DNA of 64,000 nt from NCBI RefSeq assembly GCF_900109465.1, contig NZ_FOAZ01000001.1:124001-188000 (forward strand). Reading direction: 5' to 3'. Under the pieces are notes generated by a model. The model had not been told where the DNA came from. It ran no database searches and saw only the letters and a list, made by a program, of their open reading frames with translations. Below, piece by piece: positions 33,933 through 42,889 of the stretch. The position numbers and the translations under genes were made by a program. The first letter of the stretch is position 1. Each line of letters opens with the position of its first letter. This DNA comes from Streptacidiphilus jiangxiensis. Lineage in GTDB: Bacteria; Actinomycetota; Actinomycetes; Streptomycetales; Streptomycetaceae.

Positions 33933-33953
33933 AATCTGACGATCAGTCACCTG
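33933..33953. promoter_or_regulatory. Palindromic operator, weak copy near the acyl-CoA ligase gene
   Basis: AATCTGACGATCAGTCACCTG keeps a perfect left half and TGAC(GATCA)GTCA symmetry. Centre-to-centre distance to the preceding copy is 61 bp, the same as between the two copies at 21.8 kb, which supports a real paired arrangement. It lies 52 bp upstream of the ligase ATG. Confidence 0.6.
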
Positions 33954-34005
33954 CGAGGCGCAGGAGCGGAACGGGCCGAACGGCTCACCGGCGGAGGGGA
34001 CGGTC

Positions 34006-35583
34006 ATGCGCGCGGATCTCGAGTGGGGCACCATCGCCAACCTCGTGCAGGCGGCAGGTGACCGCTACGGGGACCGCGAGGCGGTCGTCGGCCCACGCAG
34101 CCGCATCGGCTACGCGGAGCTGGCCTGTCGGGTCCGGCGGGCGGCGGCCGGGGTCATGGCCGCCGGGGTCAGGCCCGGCGACCGCATCGGCATCTGGGCC
34201 CCGAACACCCCGGACTACGTCGTCGCCGCGCTCGGCGCGGTGAGCGCGGGCGCCGTGCTCGTACCGCTCAACACCAGGCTCAAGGGCGGAGAGGCGGCCG
34301 AACTGCTCCGGCGCACCCGGACCCGCCTGCTCTTCGTCACCTCCAACTTCCTCGGCGTCAGCTACGTCGCCGCCCTCAAGGCCGCGGGCCCCTTGCCGGA
34401 GCTGCTCACCACCGTCGTCCTCGGCGAGACCGCGGCTGTCCCCGGCGACCTGCTCTCCTGGCGCGGCTTCCTCGCCGCGGGCGCGGACATCCCCGATCGG
34501 GCCGTACAGGCCCGGATCGCGGCCGTCGCACCCGGGGACCCGGCCGACATCATGTTCACCTCGGGCACCACCGGCCTGCCCAAGGGCGCCGTCACCACCC
34601 ACGCCCAGACCCTGCGGGCCTTCGACACCTGGGCCGACCTCTCGGGCCTCGCCGAGGGCGACCGCTACCTGGTGGTCAACCCGTTCACCCACACCTTCGG
34701 CTGGAAGGCGGGCATCCTCGCGTCCCTGATGCGGGGCGCCACGATCCTGCCCCAGCCCGTCTTCGACGCCGAGGCCGTGCTCGCCAAGATCGCGACCGAG
34801 CGCGTCACCGTCCTCCCCGGCGCGCCGACCGTCTACCAGACCCTGCTCGACCACCCCGCCCGCGAGCAGTACGACCTCACCTCGCTGCGCCTGGCCGTGA
34901 CCGGCGCCGCCGTCGTCCCGCTGGAGCTCGTCCACCGCATCCGCGACGAGCTCGGCTTCGACACCGTCCTCACCGCCTACGGCCTGACCGAGAGCTGCGG
35001 CATGGTGACCATGTGCCGCCGCGACGACACCGCCGACACCGTCGCCGCGACCTCGGGCCGTGCCGTCCCCGGCGTCGAGGTCCGGGTCCGCAGCGCCGAG
35101 GGCAAGGACCAGGCGGCCGGCGAGCCCGGCGAGGTCCAGGTCCGCGGCTACACCGTCATGCGCGGCTACTTCGAGGACCCGGCCGCCACCGCCGAGACCT
35201 TCACCGAGGACGGCTGGCTCCGCACCGGCGACATCGGCGTCCTCGACGCGGGCGGCAACGTGCGGATCACCGACCGCCTCAAGGACATGTACACCGTGGG
35301 CGGCTTCAACGCGTACCCGGCCGAGATCGAACGCATCCTCGCCCGCCACCCGCTGGTCGCCGACTCGGCTGTGATCGGCGTCCCGGACCCCCGGCTCGGC
35401 GAGGTCGGCCGGGCCTACGTGATCCCCCGTCAGCAGCCGAGTCCGGAAGCGGCGTCGGAGCTCGTCGACTGGTGCCGTCGTGAGATGGCCAACTACAAGG
35501 TCCCCCGCGAGGTGGTCTTCGTCGACGACCTGCCGCGTAACGCCATCGGGAAGGTCCTCAAGGGCGAACTCCGCAAGCACTGA
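34006..35583 (+). CDS. Acyl-CoA ligase, FadD3-like (AMP-forming)
   Basis: 525 residues of the ANL superfamily. Motifs are FTSGTTGLPKGAV (about 184-196), YGLTES (about 325-330), GDIGVLDAGGNVRITDRLKDM with GGFNAYPAEIE (about 410-443), and the catalytic lysine in NAIGKVLKGELRKH at the C-terminus. Overall it resembles FadD3, the mycobacterial ligase for the steroid C/D-ring propionate HIP, though the assignment to that substrate is inference. It is divergent from the Ltp2-like thiolase and shares two palindromic operators with it. It would provide the CoA ester that enters the beta-oxidation steps encoded across this region. Confidence 0.92.
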   Translation: MRADLEWGTIANLVQAAGDRYGDREAVVGPRSRIGYAELACRVRRAAAGVMAAGVRPGDRIGIWAPNTPDYVVAALGAVSAGAVLVPLNTRLKGGEAAELLRRTRTRLLFVTSNFLGVSYVAALKAAGPLPELLTTVVLGETAAVPGDLLSWRGFLAAGADIPDRAVQARIAAVAPGDPADIMFTSGTTGLPKGAVTTHAQTLRAFDTWADLSGLAEGDRYLVVNPFTHTFGWKAGILASLMRGATILPQPVFDAEAVLAKIATERVTVLPGAPTVYQTLLDHPAREQYDLTSLRLAVTGAAVVPLELVHRIRDELGFDTVLTAYGLTESCGMVTMCRRDDTADTVAATSGRAVPGVEVRVRSAEGKDQAAGEPGEVQVRGYTVMRGYFEDPAATAETFTEDGWLRTGDIGVLDAGGNVRITDRLKDMYTVGGFNAYPAEIERILARHPLVADSAVIGVPDPRLGEVGRAYVIPRQQPSPEAASELVDWCRREMANYKVPREVVFVDDLPRNAIGKVLKGELRKH

Positions 35584-35845
35584 CGTGCCCGTCCCCGCCC
35601 TCGTCTCCGACGCGACCTGCCCGACGCCGATCTGCCCCGACCTCGACCCCGACCCAGACCCTGACCCTGGCTGGTGCCGGTGCCGGGGGTGCCGGTCCCG
35701 GGCCCCTGGCCTCGCGTCCTCGCGCCTGGCTCCGGCCCGTGGCCTCGCACGAGGCAACGGCCCGTCGCCTCGCCTGCTCGACCTGCCAGCCTGGCCCTAA
35801 TCGGCGCACAGGTGCAGCACAGCACCGCGCTCAAGAGTTCAGGGC
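35584..35845. other. Gap with GC-rich low-complexity sequence
   Basis: 262 bp of imperfect CCCTGAC/CGACC and GGTGCCGG repeats, with a small hairpin (GCCTCG-CA-CGAGGC near 35742-35755). It separates the catabolic region from the glycosyltransferase pair; no gene seen. Confidence 0.5.
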
Positions 35846-37237
35846 ATGAACCATTCGTCCGCGCCGGCGGCACACGCCGCCCCTCCCGTCGCAGGCCGGG
35901 ACGGCACTCGCACCGAGCTGGTCGAGGTGGTCGTCCCCGTCTACAACGAGGAGCACGTCCTCGCCCCAAGCGTGCGCACCCTGCACGCCTACCTGCGTGA
36001 ACACTTCCCGTACCCGTTCCGCATCACCATCGCCGACAACGCCAGCATCGACACCACCTGGCAGGTCGCCACCGCGCTCGCCGCGGAACTTCCCGAGGTG
36101 CGCGCCGTGCACCTGGACCAGAAGGGCCGGGGACGCGCCCTGCGTACCGTCTGGGGCAGCAGCGACGCCACTGTGGTGGCCTACATGGACGTGGATCTCT
36201 CCACGGGGCTCGAAGCCTTCCTCCCGCTGGTCGCCCCGCTGCTCTCGGGACACAGCGACCTCGCGATCGGCAGTCGGCTGCACCGCGGCTCGGCCGTGGT
36301 CCGCGGTCCCAAGCGCGAGTTCATCTCCCGCACCTACAACCTGCTGCTGCGCGCCACCCTGGCCGCCAAGTTCTCCGATGCCCAGTGCGGCTTCAAGGCC
36401 GCCCGCACCGACGTGGTGCAGGCCCTGCTCGCCGACGTCGAGGACCAGACCTGGTTCTTCGACACGGAGTTGCTGCTCCTCGCGGAGCGCAGCGGCCTGC
36501 GCATCCACGAGGTGCCCGTCGACTGGATCGACGACCCCGACAGCCGGGTCGACATCGTCCGTACGGTCAAGGACGACCTCAAGGGCATGTGGAGGGTCGG
36601 CAAGAAGGCCGCATTCGGAGCGACCCGCATGCCGGTGCCGCCGCGCGTGCTGCGCGCCGAACTGCCGACCGGCATGCGCTGGCAGCTCTCCAGCTTCGCC
36701 GTGATCGGCGTGGTCAGCACCCTGGCCTATCTCGGCCTCTACCTGCTGACCCGTCAGATGGCACCGGCGATCCTGGCCAACGCCTTCGCCCTGCTGGTCA
36801 CCGCCGTCGCCAACACCGCCGCCAACCGCCGCTTCACCTTCGGCGTCACCGGCTCGCGCGACGCGCTGCGGCACCAGGTCGAGGGCGGTATGGCGTTCCT
36901 TCTCGGGCTGGTCCTGAGCACTCTCGCGCTCGCCGTCTCCCGGGTGGTCGCTCCCGGCGCCTCCCACGCCGCCGAGCTCGGCTGGCTCGTCGGCGCCAAC
37001 GCACTCGCGACGGTGGTCCGCTTCGTGCTGCTGCGGGCTTGGGTGTTCAACCCGCAGCGCACCGCCAAGCACGCCCGCGAGGCCGACCTGTCCGAGCTCT
37101 CCGCCCTCACCACGAACCACCAGGGCGAACCGAGTCACCCGAACCATCTGACGTACCCGAACCACCCGACCTCCCCGAACCACCCGACCTACCCCCCGAA
37201 CCCTTCGATCCACATGAACCAGGAGTCACGCCGGTGA
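35846..37237 (+). CDS. Bifunctional GT2 glycosyltransferase / GtrA-like membrane protein
   Basis: 463 residues. An N-terminal GT2 catalytic domain (about 25-250) shows EVVVPVYNEEHVL, the metal-binding MDVDLSTG and QCGFKAAR. Four membrane helices of a GtrA domain follow (about 272-395, LSSFAVIGVVSTLAYLGLYLL first). A tail of PNHPT-like repeats (about 432-456) closes it. Such fusions make polyprenyl-phosphate-linked sugars and flip them for membrane GT39-type enzymes. The next gene starts inside its stop codon (GTGA), so the two are translationally coupled. Confidence 0.9.
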   Translation: MNHSSAPAAHAAPPVAGRDGTRTELVEVVVPVYNEEHVLAPSVRTLHAYLREHFPYPFRITIADNASIDTTWQVATALAAELPEVRAVHLDQKGRGRALRTVWGSSDATVVAYMDVDLSTGLEAFLPLVAPLLSGHSDLAIGSRLHRGSAVVRGPKREFISRTYNLLLRATLAAKFSDAQCGFKAARTDVVQALLADVEDQTWFFDTELLLLAERSGLRIHEVPVDWIDDPDSRVDIVRTVKDDLKGMWRVGKKAAFGATRMPVPPRVLRAELPTGMRWQLSSFAVIGVVSTLAYLGLYLLTRQMAPAILANAFALLVTAVANTAANRRFTFGVTGSRDALRHQVEGGMAFLLGLVLSTLALAVSRVVAPGASHAAELGWLVGANALATVVRFVLLRAWVFNPQRTAKHAREADLSELSALTTNHQGEPSHPNHLTYPNHPTSPNHPTYPPNPSIHMNQESRR

Positions 37238-39633
37238 GTGCCTACATCGACGCTCCGGCGGAGTCCTCCGCCGTCCCGCCCCATAGCCGCTCGGCCTCGC
37301 TACGAGCGCGTCGCGCACGCTGGGTCCGCCCGGCCTACTGGGGCAGTCTGATCCTGGCCGCATTGGTCTACTGCTACGGCCTGGGCCAGAACGGGAACGC
37401 CAACTCGTACTACGCGGCGGCCGTGCTCAGCGGCACCAAGAGCTGGTCCGCGATGTTCTACGGCTCGCTCGACGCGGGCAACTTCATCACGGTCGACAAG
37501 CCTCCCGTCGCGCTGTGGCTGATGGAGACCTCATGCCGGATCCTCGGCTTCGGCAGTTGGCAGATGCTGCTGCCGATCGCCGCCTGCGGAGTGGCGTCGG
37601 TGGCGGTCCTCTACAGCGCAGTCCGGCGCAGCTTCGGCACCGTCGCGGCCACCGTCGCCGCGGTCGTGCTGGCGCTGACCCCGATCACGGTGGCGATCAA
37701 CCGCGACAACAACCCCGACCCGGTGCTGGTGCTCCTCACCGTCTCCGCCGCCTGGTTCTGCCTGGAGGCGATCCGGCGCGGCACCCTGCGGCACCTGGTG
37801 ATCAGCGCCGTGCTGGTCGGCTTCGCGTTCAACACCAAGATGCTGCAGGCCTACATGGTCCTGCCGGCACTGTTCCTGGCCTACCTCTGGGCTGCCCGCG
37901 GCAGCTGGCTCGTCCGCGTCCGGAACCTGCTGGTCGCGGGAGTCGCCCTGATCGTCTCCAGCGGTTGGTGGATGGTGGTCGTCGACTCGATCAAGGGCCA
38001 CCCGTTCATCGGCTCCAGCTCGGACGGCACGGTGTGGAACCTGGTCATCGGCTACAACGGCCTGGAGCGTGTGCTCGGCGCCAATGCCGGCAACGTGACC
38101 GGGAGCGGCAGCGGGACGGGCAGCGGTGCCGCGGCCCGGTTCGGCGGTGGCGGTGGCGCGGGTGGCGGGGGAGCCAACTTCGGTGGCACCTCCGGGGCGG
38201 GCCGGCTCTTCAACGACACCCTCGGCGGCCAGATCTCCTGGCTGATCCCCTTCGCCGTGATCGCCCTCGTCGGCGCCCTGGTGCTGCGCGGCCGACGCCG
38301 TCGGACCGATCTGCAGCGCGCCTCACTGCTGCTCTGGGGCATGTGGCTGCTGACCCACTACGTCGTCTTCAGCTTCTCCTCCGGCACGTTCCACCCCTAC
38401 TACACGACCATGCTGGCCCCGCCGATCGCGGCGCTGACCGGTGCCGGCGGCACGATGCTGCTGCGCGCGCTGCGCTCGCCCTCTCGCAAGCCCGTCTGGG
38501 CGGCCGTCCTGCCGCTCGGCATCGCGGTCTCGGCGGTCTGGGCCGTGCTGCTGCTCCGGCGTTCCACGAGCTTCGCGCCGTGGCTGTGGCCGCTGGTGGT
38601 GGTGCTGGCGATCGGCGGCGTGGTCGCGCTGCTCGTCGCCCGGTTCGGGGCCGGTTCGGTCGCGACCGCCGTTCGCAAGCGCGTCCTCGCGGTCGGCGCC
38701 GTGGCCGCCGCGCTTGCTCTGGTCGCCGGACCCGCCGCCTACGCGGCGGACACGGTCACGGCCGGCGCCATCCAGGGCACCAACCCGACCGCCGGACCCT
38801 CCTCGGGCGACGGCTTCGGCGGCCCCGGCGGCGGCACGCGCGGCGGTTTCCCCGGCGGCATGCGCGGCGGTGAGCTCCCCGGTGGCATGGGCGGCTTCCC
38901 AGGCGGGACGTCGTCCGGCAGCTCCGCCGGTCAGTCGGGTCAGTCCGGCCAGGGGGGTCAGTCCGGCCAGTCCGGTCAGGGCGGTTTCGCGGGCGGTTTC
39001 CCGGGCGGTACGTCCGAGGGGACCTCCGGTGGTGCGGCCCCGGGGGGCAACGCCGCCGCAGGCGTCGCAGGCGGTGCGACCGGTGCCGACGGTGCGGGCG
39101 GCGCGCTGCCGGGTGGCACTGCCGGGACCTCCGGCGGCCTCGGGGACGCGACCGGCGGCGACGGCCGCACGCGCACCGGCGGCTTCGGCGGAGGTGGCTT
39201 CGGTGGCGGCATGGGCGGGACGGTCAGCTCGGCCCTCATGTCATACCTGGAGAAGAACCAGGGCAGTGCCACCTGGCTGGTCGCGGTCTCCAGCGCGCAG
39301 TCGGCGGCCGAGATGATCCTCCAGTCCGGCAAGCCGGTCATCGCGATGGGCGGCTTCACCGGCAGCGACCCGGCGATGACCCTGGCCAAGATGAAGTCGC
39401 TCATCGCCTCCGGAAAGCTCCGCTACGTGCTGCTCGGCTCCAGCGGCATGGGCGGCATGGGCGGTCCGGGCGGTGGCGACGCCAACAGCGCGGCGACCTC
39501 CTACGTGAAGTCCACCTGCACGGCGGTCAGCGCGTCGGCCTACGGCGGCACCTCGTCCTCCTCGTCCACCGCCTCGAGCACCTCTTCGTCCACCGCCTCG
39601 TCCGGCCAGACGCTCTACGAGTGCACCGGCTGA
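37234..39633 (+). CDS. GT39-family (ArnT/PMT-like) membrane glycosyltransferase with glycine-rich region
   Basis: 799 residues from the GTG overlapping the upstream stop, with AGGAG upstream. Roughly 12 membrane helices cover residues 35-510. The luminal loop carries the expected acidic motif (AMFYGSLDAGNFITVDKPPVALW), and a glycine-rich loop of unknown use lies near 287-325. After the last helix, an extracellular Gly/Ser/Gln-rich stretch (about 515-665, GGFPGG and GQSGQSGQ units) joins a small conserved C-terminal domain (IAMGGFTGSDPAMTLAKM). It uses lipid-linked sugar, probably made by the neighbouring GT2-GtrA protein, to glycosylate proteins or envelope glycans. Confidence 0.9.
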   Translation: MSAYIDAPAESSAVPPHSRSASLRARRARWVRPAYWGSLILAALVYCYGLGQNGNANSYYAAAVLSGTKSWSAMFYGSLDAGNFITVDKPPVALWLMETSCRILGFGSWQMLLPIAACGVASVAVLYSAVRRSFGTVAATVAAVVLALTPITVAINRDNNPDPVLVLLTVSAAWFCLEAIRRGTLRHLVISAVLVGFAFNTKMLQAYMVLPALFLAYLWAARGSWLVRVRNLLVAGVALIVSSGWWMVVVDSIKGHPFIGSSSDGTVWNLVIGYNGLERVLGANAGNVTGSGSGTGSGAAARFGGGGGAGGGGANFGGTSGAGRLFNDTLGGQISWLIPFAVIALVGALVLRGRRRRTDLQRASLLLWGMWLLTHYVVFSFSSGTFHPYYTTMLAPPIAALTGAGGTMLLRALRSPSRKPVWAAVLPLGIAVSAVWAVLLLRRSTSFAPWLWPLVVVLAIGGVVALLVARFGAGSVATAVRKRVLAVGAVAAALALVAGPAAYAADTVTAGAIQGTNPTAGPSSGDGFGGPGGGTRGGFPGGMRGGELPGGMGGFPGGTSSGSSAGQSGQSGQGGQSGQSGQGGFAGGFPGGTSEGTSGGAAPGGNAAAGVAGGATGADGAGGALPGGTAGTSGGLGDATGGDGRTRTGGFGGGGFGGGMGGTVSSALMSYLEKNQGSATWLVAVSSAQSAAEMILQSGKPVIAMGGFTGSDPAMTLAKMKSLIASGKLRYVLLGSSGMGGMGGPGGGDANSAATSYVKSTCTAVSASAYGGTSSSSSTASSTSSSTASSGQTLYECTG

Positions 39634-39667
39634 CCCGGTTCTCACCCCGGCGTGAAAAGCCGACCCG

Positions 39668-39700
39668 GAGCGCGGGCCCGTCTAGAACGGGTCCGCGCTC
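39668..39700. terminator. Bidirectional terminator, GT39 / PAP2 genes
   Basis: 14-bp stem GAGCGCGGGCCCGT / ACGGGTCCGCGCTC with one G-T pair and a 5-nt loop CTAGA, located between convergent genes and overlapping the last codons of the PAP2 gene. Confidence 0.7.
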
Positions 39701-40413
39701 TGGCGTCGAGCCTGCTGCCGCTGCACCCGCTCAGCGGAGCGGGAGGTCAGTCGGTGCAGTTCGGCTGCCCGCTGGTCGGGCCGCCAGGTGTCGAACGCCG
39801 CCGTCACAGCGCAGAGCGTGAAGCCCGCCAGCAGCCAACCGGCCACGACGTCGCTCGGCCAGTGCACGCCGAGCCCGATCCTGGTCCAGCTGACGAGCAG
39901 CACGAGCACGCCGGCGATCCCCGCCGTGAGCATCCGGGTTGTCCGAAGGCGTAGGTGCGGCCAGGCGATGACGACGAACAGTGGGATCACCGTCGCCGCG
40001 GTCATGGCGTGGCCAGAGGGGAAGGACCAGCCCGTCGCCGTGGACACGGGCTGGGGCAGTGCGGGTCGAGGGCGGGCGACGGCGGTCTTCACCGTGATCT
40101 CCAGTGCGCCCTGCACCAGGCCGCAGGTGGCCGCCCAGAGCGCGGCGATCCGTGCTCCGCGCCACCACAGCCACAGCACCATGGCACCGAGCGCCACTCG
40201 GAGGACCGTGGGCTCGAGTACCGAGCTGACGGTGCGCATCGACCCCGTCCAGGCCGCGTCATGCAGCGCAGTGGTGTGCAGGTGCCGGTCGACGACGAGG
40301 TCGAGATGGAGCAGCGAGCTCCAGCCGGCCTCGACCATCCCCAGCAGCACCCCGAACAGGGCCAGGCAGGCGCCTGCGCCCGCCCAGAGCCCCCACGGTT
40401 GCTTGTGCCGCAC
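39682..40413 (-). CDS. PAP2-family membrane phosphatase
   Basis: 243 residues when started at the GTG at 40413, which has GGGGAGG 8 bp upstream; the GTG at 40422 is an alternative. About six membrane helices. The three phosphatase motifs are complete: KTAVARPRP, PSGH in FPSGHAMTAA, and SWTRIGLGVHWPSD. It would dephosphorylate lipid phosphates such as undecaprenyl diphosphate or phosphatidic acid on the outer face of the membrane, which fits the adjacent polyprenyl-dependent glycosyltransferases. Convergent with the GT39 gene. Confidence 0.88.
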   Translation of the reverse strand: MRHKQPWGLWAGAGACLALFGVLLGMVEAGWSSLLHLDLVVDRHLHTTALHDAAWTGSMRTVSSVLEPTVLRVALGAMVLWLWWRGARIAALWAATCGLVQGALEITVKTAVARPRPALPQPVSTATGWSFPSGHAMTAATVIPLFVVIAWPHLRLRTTRMLTAGIAGVLVLLVSWTRIGLGVHWPSDVVAGWLLAGFTLCAVTAAFDTWRPDQRAAELHRLTSRSAERVQRQQARRQSADPF

Positions 40414-40609
40414 GCGCGCCACCTCCCCGGTCCCGGACGTCTTTCCCGTACCAGACTCACCGTGCGGGGAACTGTTACGGGGCGGACAATCGTCCCAGAG
40501 AGTGACAGAACCGGACGCCCGCCGCGCTGTGATCGAGCGATGACGCTCTGCTGATGATCGCGGGCGAACCGCACAGCATACTGCTACGTGCGAAGAAAAA
40601 CACCGCTTC

Positions 40610-40637
40610 GGGAATGTTTCTTCGGACATCGTCGTTG
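40610..40637 (+). promoter_or_regulatory. SigR-type promoter of the hrdD-like gene
   Basis: GGGAAT (40610-40615), 18-bp spacer, then GTTG (40634-40637). This matches the Streptomyces SigR consensus GGGAAT-N18-GTT. Transcription would start near 40644, giving a leader of about 60 nt. hrdD of S. coelicolor is a known SigR target. Confidence 0.75.
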
Positions 40638-40704
40638 ACTCGTTACGTAAGCAGTTCCCAGGTACGGGCCAGCCAGGCCCGTCAGGTCACCCGAGGGAGT
40701 ACGT

Positions 40705-41676
40705 ATGGCCACCCGTGCCGTCGTCCGCGACAAGGCCGATCGGACGCGTACCGCGCGCCCGACCGCAGGTGAGGCCGACCGAGACCTCGTCGGTATGTAC
40801 CTGGACGAGATCGCGCGCACCCCGCTGCTCGACGCGGCGCAGGAGGTCGAACTGTCGACCCGGATCGAGGCAGGCGTCTTCGCCGAGCAGTTGCTCGACG
40901 AGGGCGGGACGGCGGTCGGGGCGTCGGAGGACGAGCTGCGTGCCATAGCCGCCGACGGCCAGCGCGCCAAGGACGTCTTCATCCGCTCCAACCTCCGCCT
41001 CGTGGTCGCCGTCGCCCGCCGGTACCCGCGCAGCGGCCTGCCGCTGCTCGACCTCATCCAGGAGGGCAACGCCGGCCTGGTGCGCGCGGTGGAGAAGTTC
41101 GACTTCAGCAAGGGCTACAAGTTCTCCACCTATGCCACCTGGTGGATCCGCCAGGCGATCACCCGTTCCATCGCCGACCAGTCCCGCACGATCCGCCTGC
41201 CCGTCCACCTGGTGGAGGAGCTGGGCCGGATCCGTCGCGTCCAGCGCGAGAAGTCCAAGGAGCTGGGCCGTGAGGTCGAGCCGGCCGAGGTCGCCGCCGA
41301 GCTGGACACCACCGAGGACCGCATCAAGGACGTCCTGGACTGGGCACGCGACCCGGTCAGCCTCAACATGACCGTCGACGACGACGGCGAGACCCAGTTC
41401 GGCGACCTGGTGGAGGACACCGGGGCCACCTCGCCCGAGGACGCCGTCCTGGTCATGCTCCGCCGCGAGGAGCTGGACGCCCTGATCGACCGGCTCGACG
41501 ACCGCACCGCCTCGATCATCCGTTCCCGCTACGGCATGGAGGACGGTCGGGAGCGGACCTTGACCGAGGTCGGCAAGCAGCACGGCCTGACCCGTGAGCG
41601 CATCCGCCAGATCGAGAAGCACGCGCTGGCGGAGCTCCGCAAGATCGCCGACCACTCGGGCTTCGAAGCCGCCTGA
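40705..41676 (+). CDS. hrdD: RNA polymerase sigma-70 family factor, HrdD type
   Basis: 323 residues starting MATRAVVRDK, preceded by GAGGGAG. Region 1.2 (DLVGMYLDEIARTPLLDA, about 27-44) and region 2 (RSNLRLVVAVARRYPRSGLPLLDLIQEGN and KFSTYATWWIRQAITRSI) are complete. So are region 3 and region 4.2 (LTEVGKQHGLTRERIRQIEKHALAELR). The lack of the long N-terminal region 1.1 marks a group 2 factor. Sequence and promoter agree with HrdD, a non-essential vegetative-like sigma factor of streptomycetes. A strong terminator follows. Confidence 0.92.
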   Translation: MATRAVVRDKADRTRTARPTAGEADRDLVGMYLDEIARTPLLDAAQEVELSTRIEAGVFAEQLLDEGGTAVGASEDELRAIAADGQRAKDVFIRSNLRLVVAVARRYPRSGLPLLDLIQEGNAGLVRAVEKFDFSKGYKFSTYATWWIRQAITRSIADQSRTIRLPVHLVEELGRIRRVQREKSKELGREVEPAEVAAELDTTEDRIKDVLDWARDPVSLNMTVDDDGETQFGDLVEDTGATSPEDAVLVMLRREELDALIDRLDDRTASIIRSRYGMEDGRERTLTEVGKQHGLTRERIRQIEKHALAELRKIADHSGFEAA

Positions 41677-41700
41677 GCCCACCCCGCACCCCGAAACCAC

Positions 41701-41734
41701 CAGCCCCAGCACCCGCCCCCGGGTGCTGGGGCTG
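41701..41734 (+). terminator. Strong terminator of hrdD
   Basis: 15-bp perfect stem CAGCCCCAGCACCCG / CGGGTGCTGGGGCTG with a 4-nt C loop followed by TT, 24 bp after the stop. Confidence 0.85.
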
Positions 41735-41854
41735 TTCGGTGCAGACCCTTCCCGCGTTCGGCGCAATCGCTTTGTCGCTGAACTGCGAGATCAACTGACC
41801 CTCCCTAATGTCGCGAACAGGAGAGCGTAGGCGCTGCGACGGAGGGCGTGGTTC

Positions 41855-42889
41855 GTGGACAGACGGAAGCTGCAACAGCGAGCTGCCCTGGTGGGCGCTC
41901 TGGTCTCGTTGGCGCTGGTCGTGGCGATCGTGCTGGGCAGCCGGGGCCTGCGGGACTTCGACTCCGCGCTGTTGCCCTATGCCGTGGCGACGGTCTTCCT
42001 CGCCTTCGGCGTGGCCTACCGCTACACGATGTGGGTCAGCGAGCCGGCAGCCTGGCGGATGTTCCGCAAGGGGCTGCGCTCCGCCTTCTCGATGGAGAGC
42101 TTCAAGCGGGCCCCCACCGTACTGCCCCGGATGATCGCCACCTACCTCGGGTTCCAGAAGTTCCTGGGCGCCCGCAGCCACGCCCGCTGGGCCGCGCACC
42201 AGCTCATCTTCTGGGGCTGCCTGCTGGCCGCCGCGATCACCTTTCCGCTGACCTGGGGCTGGTTCACCTTCACCGCCTCCAGTGCCACCGGCCCCGGCTA
42301 CGAGATGCGCCTGTGGGGCTTCAAGCTCTTCGGCTTCAACTCCAGCAGCGTCCTCGGCTGGGCCATGTTCCACGGGCTGGACCTGGCCGCCGTGCTCGTG
42401 ATCGGCGGAGTGGGCTACTTCCTGTGGCGGCGGTACCACGACCGGGCCGCGATCACCGGGCAGCGCTTCGCCTACGACTTCCTGCCGCTGCTCGCGCTGC
42501 TGACCGTCTCCGTGACCGGCCTGCTGCTGACCTTCTCGGAGATCTTCCTGCACGGCGGCGGCTACGAGTTCCTCGCCGTGCTGCACATGGTCTCGGTGGT
42601 CTTCACCCTGGTCTACCTGCCCTTCGGCAAGTTCTTCCACATCATCCAGCGTCCCGCGGCCGTCGGCATGCAGCTGTTCAAGTTCAACTCCCGCAAGGCC
42701 GGGGAGCCGCTGTTCGCCTGCAAGCGCTGCGGCACCGAGATCGACACCGTCCCGGCCGTGGAGAACCTCCGCGGCACCATGCGCGACCTCGGGCTCGGCT
42801 TCGACGCCTGGGCCGAGTACTGCCCGCGCTGCAAGCGCGAACTGCGCGGCGGCGCCTACCTGACCGACGTGAAGCGGGGGTTCAAGTGA
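41855..42889 (+). CDS. Polytopic membrane subunit with C-terminal zinc-ribbon, nitrate reductase-like cluster
   Basis: 344 residues, GTG start with GGAGGG 8 bp upstream. About six membrane helices; several histidines lie in or near helices (WAAHQLIFWG, MFHGLDLAA, LHMVSVVF, FFHIIQ) and could bind b-type haem as in NarI/DmsC-like quinol-oxidising subunits. After the last helix, two C-x2-C motifs (CKRCG near 289-293 and CPRC near 326-329) form a rubredoxin- or zinc-ribbon-like module. The molybdopterin oxidoreductase gene starts within its stop codon, so they are translationally coupled. I infer it anchors the complex and feeds quinol electrons. Confidence 0.75.
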   Translation: MDRRKLQQRAALVGALVSLALVVAIVLGSRGLRDFDSALLPYAVATVFLAFGVAYRYTMWVSEPAAWRMFRKGLRSAFSMESFKRAPTVLPRMIATYLGFQKFLGARSHARWAAHQLIFWGCLLAAAITFPLTWGWFTFTASSATGPGYEMRLWGFKLFGFNSSSVLGWAMFHGLDLAAVLVIGGVGYFLWRRYHDRAAITGQRFAYDFLPLLALLTVSVTGLLLTFSEIFLHGGGYEFLAVLHMVSVVFTLVYLPFGKFFHIIQRPAAVGMQLFKFNSRKAGEPLFACKRCGTEIDTVPAVENLRGTMRDLGLGFDAWAEYCPRCKRELRGGAYLTDVKRGFK

